Source of the DNA: CALEUX01 sp964521525
GTDB taxonomy: Bacteria > Bacteroidota > Bacteroidia > Bacteroidales > Marinilabiliaceae
Length of the DNA stretch: 46,673 nt
Assembly: GCA_964521525.1 (NCBI GenBank)
Contig: CAZFTD010000004.1
Location: forward strand, 1-46,673
Reading direction: 5' to 3'
A model generated the notes under the pieces. It had not been told where the DNA came from, did not search any database, and was given only the letters and a program-made list of their open reading frames with translations. Below are positions 16,371-24,909 of this stretch, piece by piece. Numbering within the stretch: position 1 is the stretch's first letter; each line of letters starts with the position of its first letter. The position numbers were made by a program, and so were the translations under genes.

Positions 16371-17330
16371 CTAATATGTATTCGCAAACAATTTTTCAAT
16401 CCTGTCCACATCGTCATTTACAATTGAAATATAATCTTTTGGAACATAATTTTCAAGCGTGCCACAAACATTTGTTGCAAAAGCAATAGCAGTTGCAACC
16501 ATTTTATCCCATATTACTGGTTCTAAGCTTATTAAATTTTCCTTATTAACCTTTTGTGTTAATAGGCCATGAACAAGCCCTGCATTGAAATTATCGCCAG
16601 CCCCTATGGTACTCACAGGAGTTATTTCAGGAGTGGGAAACCATTTTTGATAATTGGAAGACTTTAGATAAACCCCTTTTGAATTAGCAGTTACAATAAC
16701 GTTGGAGCAGAATGAGCTTACCTTTTCAGCCATTTCAGCCTCATTGTCAATGCCGTAAATATTTCTGAAATCTTCGTTGCTACCCCGTACAATATGAGCC
16801 AGTGAAAAATTTTCTTCAATAACATTTAACAGCCCGTTGGTTTTATGCGAGTGGTGTTTACGGTAATTTGGGTCGTAAATAATAATAGCGCCTTTTTCTC
16901 TGGCAGTTTCCAGATAATTTACCAGTTGTGGCCGAAGCGATGGGTTTAATGAAAAGAATGAGCCGAACAATACAATGTCATTGGGTTTAAAATCGGGCAT
17001 AGTGCCTGTTAACGATTGAGCTGCATAATCCTTAAAAATCTCATATTCAGCATCGTTGTTCTCGTTTAAAAAAGCCAATGCTAAAGGAGAACGGTTGCCA
17101 TCGCGGCGAAAAAGAAACTGGTCTGATACACCGTTAGACACCAGAAACCGGTCAATGGTATCGCCAATCCGGTCGTTACCGGTTTCACTTACCAAATATA
17201 CCTGATGTTTCAATCGGCCAAGCGACACAATTGAATTTAACGTGCTGCCTCCGGCTACGGCATTAACGGGTTGGTCGTTTTTAAAAATAATATCGAGCAG
17301 AGCTTCACCAATACCATAAACTTTTCTCAT
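16371..17330 (-). CDS. PfkB-family carbohydrate kinase (fructokinase/ribokinase-like)
   Basis: A 319-residue cytosolic sugar kinase. The N-terminal GEALLDIIF and AGGSTLNSIVSLGRL motifs, and the C-terminal signature STIGAGDNFNAG with catalytic base D246, define the PfkB/ribokinase fold. The first signature residue is Ser in place of the usual Asp. Fructokinase is the closest guess; the substrate is not certain. It is the last gene of a four-gene operon (SIS isomerase, phosphohexomutase, isochorismatase-like, this gene), starting 21 bases after the isochorismatase stop, so a role in hexose phosphate supply is likely. Confidence 0.87.
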   Translation of the reverse strand: MRKVYGIGEALLDIIFKNDQPVNAVAGGSTLNSIVSLGRLKHQVYLVSETGNDRIGDTIDRFLVSNGVSDQFLFRRDGNRSPLALAFLNENNDAEYEIFKDYAAQSLTGTMPDFKPNDIVLFGSFFSLNPSLRPQLVNYLETAREKGAIIIYDPNYRKHHSHKTNGLLNVIEENFSLAHIVRGSNEDFRNIYGIDNEAEMAEKVSSFCSNVIVTANSKGVYLKSSNYQKWFPTPEITPVSTIGAGDNFNAGLVHGLLTQKVNKENLISLEPVIWDKMVATAIAFATNVCGTLENYVPKDYISIVNDDVDRIEKLFANTY

Positions 17331-17351
17331 AACTGGAATAGTATTGAAGGT

Positions 17352-17894
17352 TTACTTTACCAGTTTGGAAATGGCTTTAAATGCATCGGTTCCTGCAAAG
17401 CGGCAAAGTTCAAAAAGTACCGACTCGTAGCTTGTTACTGTAATGCCCAACTGAAGCATCCGGTTTATGGCAATGCGCTTGTTTTCAGGATTTCTTGATG
17501 CCACACAGTCTTCAATTACAACCGGCCTGTACCCTTTTTCAAGTAAGTCGATGGCAGTTTGCAAAACGCATATGTGCGATTCAATTCCGGCTAAAATTAT
17601 AAATTTAGTTTCTATTGGATTAATTAAGCTCATAAAAGAGGGCTCATCGCAGCAGCTAAAAGCAATTTTTTCGGAATGGGGGCACTCTTTCACCAAAGTT
17701 GAAATTTCAGCAACGGTTTCGCCCAATCCTTTTTTATACTGCTCGGTTACTTTAATTGGTACATTGAGTATTTTCAAGCCTTCAATAAGGATTTGCAGGT
17801 TTTTTAATAGTTGCTCATTATTATAAATATGTGGGTAAAGACGTTCCTGAATATCAACTACAACCGCTATAGTTTCTTCTTTTATAATTCTCAT
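17352..17894 (-). CDS. isochorismatase-like cysteine hydrolase
   Basis: A 180-residue member of the isochorismatase superfamily from ATG 17894 (MRIIKEETIAVVV). The triad is visible: D14 (VVVDIQERL), K76 (HSEKIAFSC) and nucleophile C109 (GIESHICVLQT), which also carries the family cis-peptide region. Such enzymes hydrolyse amides or enol ethers (nicotinamide, ureidoacrylate and others); the substrate here is unknown. It sits 19 bases after the phosphohexomutase stop and 21 bases before the kinase. The ORF extending to 17999 overlaps the mutase and has no family-like N-terminus. Confidence 0.85.
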   Translation of the reverse strand: MRIIKEETIAVVVDIQERLYPHIYNNEQLLKNLQILIEGLKILNVPIKVTEQYKKGLGETVAEISTLVKECPHSEKIAFSCCDEPSFMSLINPIETKFIILAGIESHICVLQTAIDLLEKGYRPVVIEDCVASRNPENKRIAINRMLQLGITVTSYESVLFELCRFAGTDAFKAISKLVK

Positions 17895-17913
17895 AAATTT
17901 ATAATATAATAAA

Positions 17914-19446
17914 TTACTGAATTTCAATTGATTTAAAAGCCGACAGGTCGAGTTTGTCGTATTTTTTAAAGAACTGATATAAGCTCTGGGCAATTTCATT
18001 CATGCCACCTTCAACTTCCGATTCAATATTGAGAGGTATTACCGGGTCGTGCAAAGACAGTCGCAAGAGAAACCAGCCTTTCTGGTTTGGTATAGTGCTG
18101 TTAATTCTAACACCTTCAAAATTATCGGGGGCAATGTCCCATCCTTGTTTGCTTCCGGCTAAAAGTCCCAGATCCATAATTACCTGCTGCCCGTATTCTT
18201 TAAAATCGGGAGTTTTAATAGGGATTCTGAATTCGCTGCTTTCAACCGCTGCCGGCAAATCCTTAATCAGGTAAGCCAGATTTTTTCCTTGCGGTCGAAG
18301 TTTAGCAAGTGTAATTATCAATTTGGTAGCCAGATAAGCGCCATCGTCTAAAAAATAATTTTCTTTTAAAGCGGCGTGCCCCGAAGTTTCAATGGCCAAC
18401 CATGTTGGTTCACCCTCACGGTTAAGCCGGATGGCTTCGTTGATAACATTTTTGTAACCTCTTTTGTAGCGGTGATGGCGCCCCTTAAGATGTTCCTTTA
18501 TAAACCATGCCAACCCGTTGGAGGTAATAGAATCAGTAACGATGGTGGTACCCGGATGTTCTTCTAAAACAACTGCTGAAATAAGTGCGATTAGCGCATT
18601 GCGGTTAATGGGAGAACCATTGCCGGCAACCAAAGCCATACGGTCAACATCTGTGTCGAAAATAACGCCCAAATTGGCTTGCGATTCTTTTACAGCCCTG
18701 ACTATAGACGACATGGCTGTTGCATCTTCCGGATTGGGAACATGATTTGGGAAGCGTCCATCGGGTTCAAGATACTGGCTGGCTGAAATGTCGGCACCAA
18801 GCGGCTCTAATACTTTTGTGGCGTAAAAACCCCCGGCCCCATTGCCGGCATCTACAACAATTTTTAATCCTTTCAGAGGCTGATTATAGTTCTCGCTACT
18901 GTTAACCTTGCTGCGCACCATGTCAACAAAATGATTGGCATAAACATCCATAAAATCCATTTCCGAGAAGGATCCTTTCGTGGTCTTAAAAGAATCGTTG
19001 CTTTCGGCTAAATTCAATATGGTAGTGATGTCAGCTTTATCAAGGCCTCCATCGCGGGTGAAAAATTTGAGTCCATTGCGATTGAATGGCAGGTGGCTGG
19101 CTGTGAGCATGATGGCTCCGTGCATGGGATTATTGCCCATAACTGTACTCATAAACATGGCAGGGGTGGATGCCAGACCAAAACTGTACACCTCAATGCC
19201 ACATTCGGTAAGGCCTTCGGCAACTGCTTTTAACAAGGCCGGGCCTGAAAGCCGGGAGTCCATACCAACCGAAATACGTACAGATTTTTCCTCTTTGTAT
19301 TTTTGCTTTAGCCAGACAGCAAAGCATTCTCCCAGTCGTTTAGCTACAGCGGGGGTTAGATCAACGTCTTCGTTTTTAATTCCTTCCATGGCAACGCCTC
19401 GAATGTCGGAGCCATTCTGAAGTTTTTTCCAGTTTATTTCAGTCAT
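17914..19446 (-). CDS. phosphoglucomutase/phosphomannomutase family protein
   Basis: A 510-residue alpha-D-phosphohexomutase interconverting sugar 1- and 6-phosphates for nucleotide-sugar synthesis. The phosphoserine loop is LTASHLPFNRNG with S117; the metal loop is DTDVDR; the sugar-binding loop is ETSGHAAL; the C-terminal phosphate-binding domain follows. Start ATG 19446 (MTEINWKKLQNGSDIRG) matches the family; the longer ORF to 19545 adds 33 unrelated residues overlapping the SIS gene. It begins 7 bases after the SIS isomerase stop, so the two are translationally coupled. Mannose or glucose specificity cannot be separated by eye. Confidence 0.93.
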   Translation of the reverse strand: MTEINWKKLQNGSDIRGVAMEGIKNEDVDLTPAVAKRLGECFAVWLKQKYKEEKSVRISVGMDSRLSGPALLKAVAEGLTECGIEVYSFGLASTPAMFMSTVMGNNPMHGAIMLTASHLPFNRNGLKFFTRDGGLDKADITTILNLAESNDSFKTTKGSFSEMDFMDVYANHFVDMVRSKVNSSENYNQPLKGLKIVVDAGNGAGGFYATKVLEPLGADISASQYLEPDGRFPNHVPNPEDATAMSSIVRAVKESQANLGVIFDTDVDRMALVAGNGSPINRNALIALISAVVLEEHPGTTIVTDSITSNGLAWFIKEHLKGRHHRYKRGYKNVINEAIRLNREGEPTWLAIETSGHAALKENYFLDDGAYLATKLIITLAKLRPQGKNLAYLIKDLPAAVESSEFRIPIKTPDFKEYGQQVIMDLGLLAGSKQGWDIAPDNFEGVRINSTIPNQKGWFLLRLSLHDPVIPLNIESEVEGGMNEIAQSLYQFFKKYDKLDLSAFKSIEIQ

Positions 19447-19453
19447 AACGGAT

Positions 19454-20071
19454 TTACTTTTTATCAGAAATTGCAGCTTTACGCGATTTATCACCCAGAT
19501 ATCCACCATGGTGACGTAACGAGTAATCGTGGTTTGAAAAACCAATTTTTTTCATGAGTAAAACCACCAGGATATCGCCAATAACAGTCATTACAGTAGT
19601 AGAAGTTGTTGGCGTTAGCCCTAAAGCACATACTTCGCGGGGATTTCCGGTTGAAATACAAACATTGGCTTCACTTGCCAGCACCGAATCTGGATTTCCG
19701 GTGATAACAATAAATTGGATATTGGGACGTAGGCCTCTGGCCAAATCCACCAATTCAATAATTTCTCTGGTTTTGCCCGAATTGGATATGAGCAGCATGA
19801 TGTCGTTTTCCTGAACCACGCCTAAGTCGCCGTGCTGTGCTTCGCTGGGGTGCAGAAAAACGGCTGGTGTTCCGGTGCTGCTAAACGTGGTTGCCATATT
19901 TATGGCAATTTGCCCGGCTTTTCCCATGCCACTGGTAATGAGTTTGCCATGATTATTATGCACCTGATGGTGTATAAGTTTAACCGCTTTTTCAAAAGCA
20001 TCGGTAACGGGGATGTTTTTTACAGCTTCTGATTCAATAGCGAGCAGTGTTTTTATTTCTTCTAAAATCAT
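19454..20071 (-). CDS. SIS-domain sugar-phosphate isomerase (KpsF/KdsD-like, without CBS domains)
   Basis: A 205-residue protein that is one SIS domain, with the SGMGKAGQIA phosphosugar loop, STGTPAVFLHPSEAQHGDLG, and SNSGKTREIIEL. Its HHGGYLG end resembles arabinose-5-phosphate isomerases of the KpsF/GutQ/KdsD group. That family usually has about 320 residues with two CBS domains; those are absent here, a form known in Bacteroidota. D-arabinose 5-phosphate feeds Kdo synthesis for lipopolysaccharide. It is the first gene of a four-gene operon with phosphohexomutase, isochorismatase-like hydrolase and PfkB kinase. Confidence 0.85.
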   Translation of the reverse strand: MILEEIKTLLAIESEAVKNIPVTDAFEKAVKLIHHQVHNNHGKLITSGMGKAGQIAINMATTFSSTGTPAVFLHPSEAQHGDLGVVQENDIMLLISNSGKTREIIELVDLARGLRPNIQFIVITGNPDSVLASEANVCISTGNPREVCALGLTPTTSTTVMTVIGDILVVLLMKKIGFSNHDYSLRHHGGYLGDKSRKAAISDKK

Positions 20072-20587
20072 TATGTTGGTTTTATCTGGTGTTCGTTTGG
20101 TGTACGATTAAATTATTAATATAGATTTAATAAGGATTGACCTGCCTGCAGGAAGGCTGGTGCGATATTCAAGATTATGACTAAATATTTCCTTACTTAC
20201 AATCTAAGTCGTCTGTTTTATGTCAACTCTATCATTTATCCTATCTTGTTCTCATACCTGTTGTGATTTTGCCACCTTCAACTCTGGTTATTCTAAAAAG
20301 AATTTAGAATAGTCTCTGAACGTTTTCAAAGCGTGAATGTGTTGCTATTGAACACAGTTAAATATGAGCAAACATTCGGTTTTATTACAAAGGTATTATT
20401 TTTTGCCCCAAATTGAGCGGAATTGAGGTTTCAGTTTTTGATAGTTTAGCTTAAGATATTATCGTTCAGAAAGAACATTTTATTTGCAAATAAGTTTGCT
20501 TATCAAAAAACAATCGTTCTATTGTTGCATGGTTGTTTTTTTCGAGAATAAAGATGTTTATATTTGAAAAAACAAAGATAATTAGAT
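20072..20587. other. divergent intergenic region with promoters
   Basis: A 516-base AT-rich gap between the SIS operon (minus) and yjbQ (plus). It holds the yjbQ promoter at its right end and a short CCTGCCTGCAGG partial palindrome near 20141. No heptamer tract and no plausible ORF were seen. Confidence 0.5.
20533..20566 (+). promoter_or_regulatory. promoter of the yjbQ-like gene
   Basis: TTG (20533-20535) and TATATTTG (20559-20566, perfect TAnnTTTG) are 23 bases apart. Transcription would start near 20573, about 15 bases before ATG 20588. The -7 box is identical to those upstream of ileS and of the uracil permease gene. Confidence 0.55.
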
Positions 20588-20998
20588 ATGATACGTCAGC
20601 ATTTTTTACGATTACCCGAAATGGCACGGGGTTTTCATTTAATTACCAGCTTTATTGAATCGCAGGTTGGAACGCTGCCCAAAGAAGGATTGCTTAATAT
20701 ATTTTTGCAACACACTTCGGCAGGTTTGGCATTGAATGAGAATGTTGATCCTACTGTTCGAACCGATTTTGAAACCATCATGAACAATATTGTTCCTGAA
20801 AGCCGCACTTTGTATAAGCACGATATGGAAGGGCTGGATGATATGCCTGCGCATGTTAAAGCGTCGCTGATGGGGCAATCGCTTACCATACCAATAGCCA
20901 ATGGTCGCCTGGCGTTGGGCATGTGGCAGGGAATTTACTTTTGCGAGTTTAGGAATTATGGCGGCCCCCGGAATATTGTGGTAACCGTTTATAGTTGA
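20588..20998 (+). CDS. yjbQ: YjbQ family protein (secondary thiamine-phosphate synthase family)
   Basis: A 136-residue small enzyme of the YjbQ/UPF0047 family. Family signatures are visible: FLQHTSAGLALNENVDPTVR, DMEGLDDMPAHVKASLMG, IPIANGRLALGMWQGIYFCE and FRNYGGPRNIVVTVYS at the end. Some members have weak thiamine-phosphate synthase activity, but the physiological role is not settled. Length and both termini match the family, supporting ATG 20588. It appears monocistronic with its own promoter. Confidence 0.9.
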   Translation: MIRQHFLRLPEMARGFHLITSFIESQVGTLPKEGLLNIFLQHTSAGLALNENVDPTVRTDFETIMNNIVPESRTLYKHDMEGLDDMPAHVKASLMGQSLTIPIANGRLALGMWQGIYFCEFRNYGGPRNIVVTVYS

Positions 20999-21260
20999 GG
21001 TATTGGATGACTATCAATAAAGAAGTTAAACGTTGTATTATTACAGGTACGCAGCGATTCTAAATCACACTATGAATAGTTTGTGCCTTTTGTGTATTGA
21101 TCTGCTGAAATCTGCGAGAAATTGGGCCATTCTATGTCTACACTGAGTAATGGTTTGAATTTGTGAATCAATTAGTTTTTTTCAGATTATTTTATTCCGA
21201 TAAACCGGAACTACGCAATGCTTCGCATCTAAAATCCTAATAATCTAAGGATCTCTTGAA

Positions 21261-21953
21261 TTACGTCTGACCAATTATCTGATTCCAGATATCAAACAAT
21301 TCTAAAGTTCCGGGCAAAACCAAAGCAGCACCTTCGTTAAGCAAAACCTCATCGGTTAAAATGCCTGTATTCACCGCAATGGTTGTTAATCCTGCCGCAA
21401 CAGCCGATTTAACTCCCATAGGGGCATTTTCAATTACAATCACCTCATCCTTTTGACATCCGGCTTTTTCAAGTGCCATTAAATATGGTTCGGGGTCGGG
21501 CTTTCCTTTTTTTACGTCAAATCCGCTCACTACAGCATCATCAGCGATGTTAAAATCTTTTTGTAGTCGTTGGATGAGTGATGGCTGTTTCGAACCTGTT
21601 ACTACCATCACCTGAATGCCAGCCTCAATGGTTTTTTTTATAATTTCCTGCATGCCAGGCAAAACAGGCGCCTCGGAAGCCTGTTGCATTAACATGGTTT
21701 TATGGTCGTAAATGGATTGAATATCGTGTTCGGTGGCTTCACGGTTTCCGTATTGCCTGAATGCAATTTCGATGGTGCCGGGACCGGTGCGCCCTTCGTT
21801 CAGGTAGGCATCGTATGCCGGAAAGTGAATACCTGCTTTTCTAAAGCTTTCAACCCAGGTGCTGGCATGGTTTTTCATGGAGTCGTACAACACACCATCC
21901 ATATCAAAAAATACCGCCTTGAGCGGCTTTGGTAATTTCAAATTGTTTATCAT
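21261..21953 (-). CDS. HAD-superfamily hydrolase, subfamily IA (beta-phosphoglucomutase-like)
   Basis: A 230-residue HAD phosphatase. Motif I is FFDMDGVLYDS with nucleophile D17 and D19; motif II is VVTGS; motif III is the Lys of KKGKPDPEPY; motif IV is VIENAPMGVKSA, with a Glu/Asn pair in place of the usual Asp/Asp. A helical cap lies between residues 25 and 95. These features suggest a small sugar-phosphate phosphatase or phosphomutase; the substrate is not predictable. It is monocistronic and tail to tail with yjbQ. The 260 bases between them hold only short repeat-like words, including CTGCGAGAAA near 21113. Confidence 0.88.
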   Translation of the reverse strand: MINNLKLPKPLKAVFFDMDGVLYDSMKNHASTWVESFRKAGIHFPAYDAYLNEGRTGPGTIEIAFRQYGNREATEHDIQSIYDHKTMLMQQASEAPVLPGMQEIIKKTIEAGIQVMVVTGSKQPSLIQRLQKDFNIADDAVVSGFDVKKGKPDPEPYLMALEKAGCQKDEVIVIENAPMGVKSAVAAGLTTIAVNTGILTDEVLLNEGAALVLPGTLELFDIWNQIIGQT

Positions 21954-22004
21954 GGTGCAAAGATGGCAAAAAAGTTATTCTTTTAAAAATGACAGGAATA
22001 GGGA

Positions 22005-22150
22005 GTTATTAGTTGATAGTATAATTGTTATTAGGCAGAAGGCAGAAGAACGGAAACCGGAGATGAAGCAACGCGGAATTCCGCGTTGCGGAACAGGAAA
22101 CTGAAAACTGGAAAGCGGAGAATGGAGGTAGTCTTTATTAGTTCAATAGT
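22005..22150. repeat. heptamer-phased GA-word tract containing a perfect 22-bp palindrome
   Basis: AGGCAGA AGGCAGA AGAACGG AAACCGG words run from about 22033. A perfect 22-base palindrome centred on GGAATTCC lies at 22068-22089, then AACAGGA AACTGAA AACTGGA AAGCGGA GAATGGA. It lies between the starts of the HAD gene and the B3/B4-domain gene. Confidence 0.65.
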
Positions 22151-22311
22151 TCATAGTTATTTAGTTTGTAAGGTAAAGAAGATAAACCCCAAAACCTTGA
22201 ACAGTGGCAGAAATTATTACATTTATTCTTAACAATAGTTCATTGAAAAATTAATATATTTCAAGTTTTTAAGCAGTTTCCTTTTTCAAAATAATAACGA
22301 AATTATAAACC

Positions 22312-22971
22312 GTGAATATTTCAATTGATTCAGAACTAAAAGCCTTATTCCCCGGGTTAAAGATAGGCTGTGTGTTGGCATCTGTTAAAGTGGAGCCATC
22401 GGACCAAAATTTAACCAACGAAATGAATCGGGTTTGTAAAGAATTGGAAGAGCGATACACTCCTGAACTCATCCGGAATCATCCGGTTATTGAAATGACC
22501 AAAGCAGCCTACCGGAAAATGGGACAGGACCCAAACCGTTACAGACCTGCTGCAGAAAGCTTGTTGCGGCGGATTGCATCGGGTAAAGGGATTTATTTTG
22601 TTAACAATATGGTGGATATTCTGAATCTGGTGTCGATCCAAACGGGCTTTTCGATTGGAGGATACGATGCTGATAAAATTTCGGGCAATATTACCTTTGG
22701 TATTGGTGGGCATGGTGAACCTTACGAAGGAATTGGGAGAGGTGTATTAAATATTGAGTATTTGCCGGTATTCAGGGACGATTTGGGTGCTTTTGGCACT
22801 TCTACCAGCGACTCGGTACGAACTATGGTGACTCATGAAACCAAAAGATTTTTGATGGTATTCCCAATGTTTACTGGTATCATTAACGAACCTTTGCAAT
22901 CCATTAATCTGGCAGCGCAATTACTTTTGGAGTATGGGCAAGTATCAGATTGTGAAACCTATGTTATTTAA
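22312..22971 (+). CDS. B3/B4 tRNA-binding domain-containing protein
   Basis: A 219-residue protein made of a stand-alone B3/B4 domain as found in the beta chain of phenylalanyl-tRNA synthetase. Visible family features are RNHPVIEMTKAAYRKMG, RRIASGKGIYFVNNMVDI, GGYDADKISGNITFG and SDSVRTMVTHETKRFLM. Stand-alone forms are thought to act in trans on mischarged tRNA or as RNA-binding proteins; the function is not established. The start appears to be GTG 22312 (MNISIDSELK), since no ATG precedes the conserved region. Confidence 0.85.
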   Translation: MNISIDSELKALFPGLKIGCVLASVKVEPSDQNLTNEMNRVCKELEERYTPELIRNHPVIEMTKAAYRKMGQDPNRYRPAAESLLRRIASGKGIYFVNNMVDILNLVSIQTGFSIGGYDADKISGNITFGIGGHGEPYEGIGRGVLNIEYLPVFRDDLGAFGTSTSDSVRTMVTHETKRFLMVFPMFTGIINEPLQSINLAAQLLLEYGQVSDCETYVI

Positions 22972-23065
22972 AATAGTTTAGGCAGTTGTTTTTCGGTAGC
23001 AATGTTTTTTTATTATAGGGGGTGGTTGTATTTTTACATCCAGTTTTAATTTTTAATGATTACAC

Positions 23066-23827
23066 ATGGTTGAAATTTGTGCCATCGCATCGGGCAGTAA
23101 CGGCAATTGCTATTATATTGGAAATGGGGAAGATGCTGTTCTGGTTGATGTTGGAATTAGTCGCAGGCAGGTACTGGAACGGATGGCGAAGAAGGGGCTT
23201 AATCCCGCTAAAATAAAAGGCATTATAATTTCTCATGAGCACAGCGACCACTTTCGCGGTGTTCGGGTACTCAGCAATAAACTGGGAGTACCGGTTTATA
23301 TGACTGTGAAAACCCTTGAGCGAAGCTGGCACCCCGACCGGCCCGACAAAATAGTTGCTTTTATGCCCGGCGATAGGTTCTCCATAGGAAGTTTTACCAT
23401 TTACACGTTTTCAAAGAATCATGATGCCGCCGAACCATGTAGTTTCCGAATTGAACACAAAGGTATTAATGTAGGAGTATTTACCGATATTGGTTCTGTG
23501 TGCAACAATGTGTCCGAGCAGGTTGGCTTGTGCCACGCTTTGTTTATGGAATCGAATTACGACGAGCGTATGCTGTGGGACGGACCATATCCATATCATT
23601 TAAAGCGGCGTGTTGCAGGAGATTTGGGACACTTATCGAATTCGCAGGCTTTTACACTGGTGGAGCAACATCATCATCCCGAATTAAAAGTGGTTTTTCT
23701 TTCGCATCTATCGCAGGAAAACAACCGGCCTGATATTGCAGCTGCTACTTTCAAACCTCTTGAAAATAAATTTGATATTAAAGTTACCAACAGGCACGCT
23801 GCTGGCGAAGTATATTGTATAGATTAA
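23066..23827 (+). CDS. MBL-fold metallo-hydrolase (YycJ/WalJ-like)
   Basis: A 253-residue metallo-beta-lactamase-fold hydrolase. The metal motif is SHEHSDH (H57, H59, D61, H62). Further ligands probably lie in KNHDA, DLGHLSN and FLSHLSQENN. The N-terminal ICAIASGSNGNCYYI is typical of the YycJ group, which includes DNA-exonuclease-like WalJ proteins. Cytoplasmic; no signal peptide. It is the first gene of a probable pair with the YhcH-family gene, which starts 18 bases after its stop. Confidence 0.9.
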   Translation: MVEICAIASGSNGNCYYIGNGEDAVLVDVGISRRQVLERMAKKGLNPAKIKGIIISHEHSDHFRGVRVLSNKLGVPVYMTVKTLERSWHPDRPDKIVAFMPGDRFSIGSFTIYTFSKNHDAAEPCSFRIEHKGINVGVFTDIGSVCNNVSEQVGLCHALFMESNYDERMLWDGPYPYHLKRRVAGDLGHLSNSQAFTLVEQHHHPELKVVFLSHLSQENNRPDIAAATFKPLENKFDIKVTNRHAAGEVYCID

Positions 23828-23845
23828 TTTTAATAACAACTGATT

Positions 23846-24301
23846 ATGATTATTGATACACTTGAAAATGCCTCGCGCTATTATATGCTGCATCCTTCAA
23901 TGGAACTGGCATTCGATTTTTTGGAATGCATCAATGCGGATGAATTCCCTGAAGGGAAAACAGAGCTTGTTGGCACTCATTTATACGCCAACGGGATGGT
24001 ACGCGAAACCAAAGATTTTGCCGAGTCCATTTGGGAATCGCATGAAAAATATTTAGACATTCATTTTTTGGTTGAGGGCGACGAGCGTATTTTTTATGGC
24101 CCCTATGAAAAAATGAAGGAGGTTATACCTTATAATCCTGAAAAGGAAATTACTGTTTTTGAGGGCAATGGAACAGAAGTTTACTTCCCCAAAAATGGGT
24201 TTGTAATATTTTTCCCTGGCGAAATTCATAAAGCTCTGGTTCATACCGGAATGCCCGAAACCGTTAAAAAAGTTGTGATTAAACTTGGCCTTGAAGAGTA
24301 A
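23846..24301 (+). CDS. YhcH/YjgK/YiaL family (DUF386) cupin-like protein
   Basis: A 151-residue protein of the YhcH/YjgK/YiaL family, a beta-barrel with a metal site. Recognisable parts are GTHLYANGMVRETK, WESHEKYLDIHFLVEGDE (candidate Glu/His ligands), GPYEKMKEVIPYN and FVIFFPGEIHKALVH. Members occur in sialic-acid, gulonate and beta-galactosidase (EbgC) loci, with sugar epimerase or anomerase roles suggested. Here the only partner is the MBL hydrolase 18 bases upstream, so the sugar context is unknown. A strong bidirectional terminator follows. Confidence 0.9.
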   Translation: MIIDTLENASRYYMLHPSMELAFDFLECINADEFPEGKTELVGTHLYANGMVRETKDFAESIWESHEKYLDIHFLVEGDERIFYGPYEKMKEVIPYNPEKEITVFEGNGTEVYFPKNGFVIFFPGEIHKALVHTGMPETVKKVVIKLGLEE

Positions 24302-24305
24302 GGGT

Positions 24306-24362
24306 AGAAATAGTTTGAAAACCGAAAACAGAAAACAGAATACCGGAAACCGGAAGTTGAAA
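24306..24362. repeat. heptamer-phased GA-word tract
   Basis: AACCGAA AACAGAA AACAGAA TACCGGA AACCGGA AGTTGAA with a 7-base step directly after the YhcH-family stop codon. Confidence 0.6.
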
Positions 24363-24380
24363 TTTTATAGTTGAAACAAC

Positions 24381-24432
24381 AAACCCGCAAAGCATTGATT
24401 TAAAATCGTTAGCTTTGCGGGTTTTGTTTTTT
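24381..24432. terminator. strong bidirectional intrinsic terminator
   Basis: AAACCCGCAAAGC (24381-24393) pairs perfectly with GCTTTGCGGGTTT (24412-24424). TTGTTTTTT follows on the plus strand and an A/T-rich flank on the other. It serves the convergent YhcH-family (plus) and RRM (minus) genes. Confidence 0.85.
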
Positions 24433-24451
24433 ACCCTAAAAGGTCTATCGT

Positions 24452-24742
24452 TTAGTTATTGCGATAGTTTCTGTTAAATTGAGGTTTGCGTTGTCCTTCT
24501 TCTTTCGGGCGAGCTTTTTTAACTACGATGTCACTATTATCGTATGTGCATTCGTTTAATTCTTTAATGGCATTGTTAGCGCTATCAGCACTTTTCATCT
24601 CCACAAAACCAAAACATTTAGATTTGCCGGTTTCTTTGTCCATAATCACTTTGGCTGAAACAACTTCACCATACTCGCTGAACAGGTCGTTCAAATCCTC
24701 GCTGGTGGTTGCGGCACTCAGCTTTGCTACAAAAAGATTCAT
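24452..24742 (-). CDS. RNA-recognition-motif RNA-binding protein
   Basis: A 96-residue protein from ATG 24742 (MNLFVAKLSA). One RRM domain: RNP2 is NLFVAK (2-7), RNP1 is KCFGFVEM (43-50). A basic, Arg/Asn-rich tail follows (KPQFNRNYRNN). Such small glycine-poor RRM proteins are abundant in Bacteroidota and are thought to act as global RNA chaperones, a role supported for some Bacteroides members. About 165 bases separate it from the next upstream gene, leaving room for its own promoter and leader. The ORF extended to 24820 has no RRM-like start. Confidence 0.93.
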   Translation of the reverse strand: MNLFVAKLSAATTSEDLNDLFSEYGEVVSAKVIMDKETGKSKCFGFVEMKSADSANNAIKELNECTYDNSDIVVKKARPKEEGQRKPQFNRNYRNN

Positions 24743-24909
24743 AAATATAAAATTAAGAAGTAAAACAATTAAAATAGAGCGGGAGAGCAAAGCAGGGCTA
24801 AATTGAATTAGAAGATGCAATACTGATTCTGTCTATTTGATGGTACAAAGTAACTCCTTTTTTTTGGTTATTTAGATACCAAGGGTTTTTATTTATGTTT
24901 TTTTAGTAT

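Noticed and set aside
17895..17999. 35-residue N-terminal extension of the isochorismatase-like gene
   Set aside because: It overlaps the phosphohexomutase coding region, and the conserved protein begins at ATG 17894.
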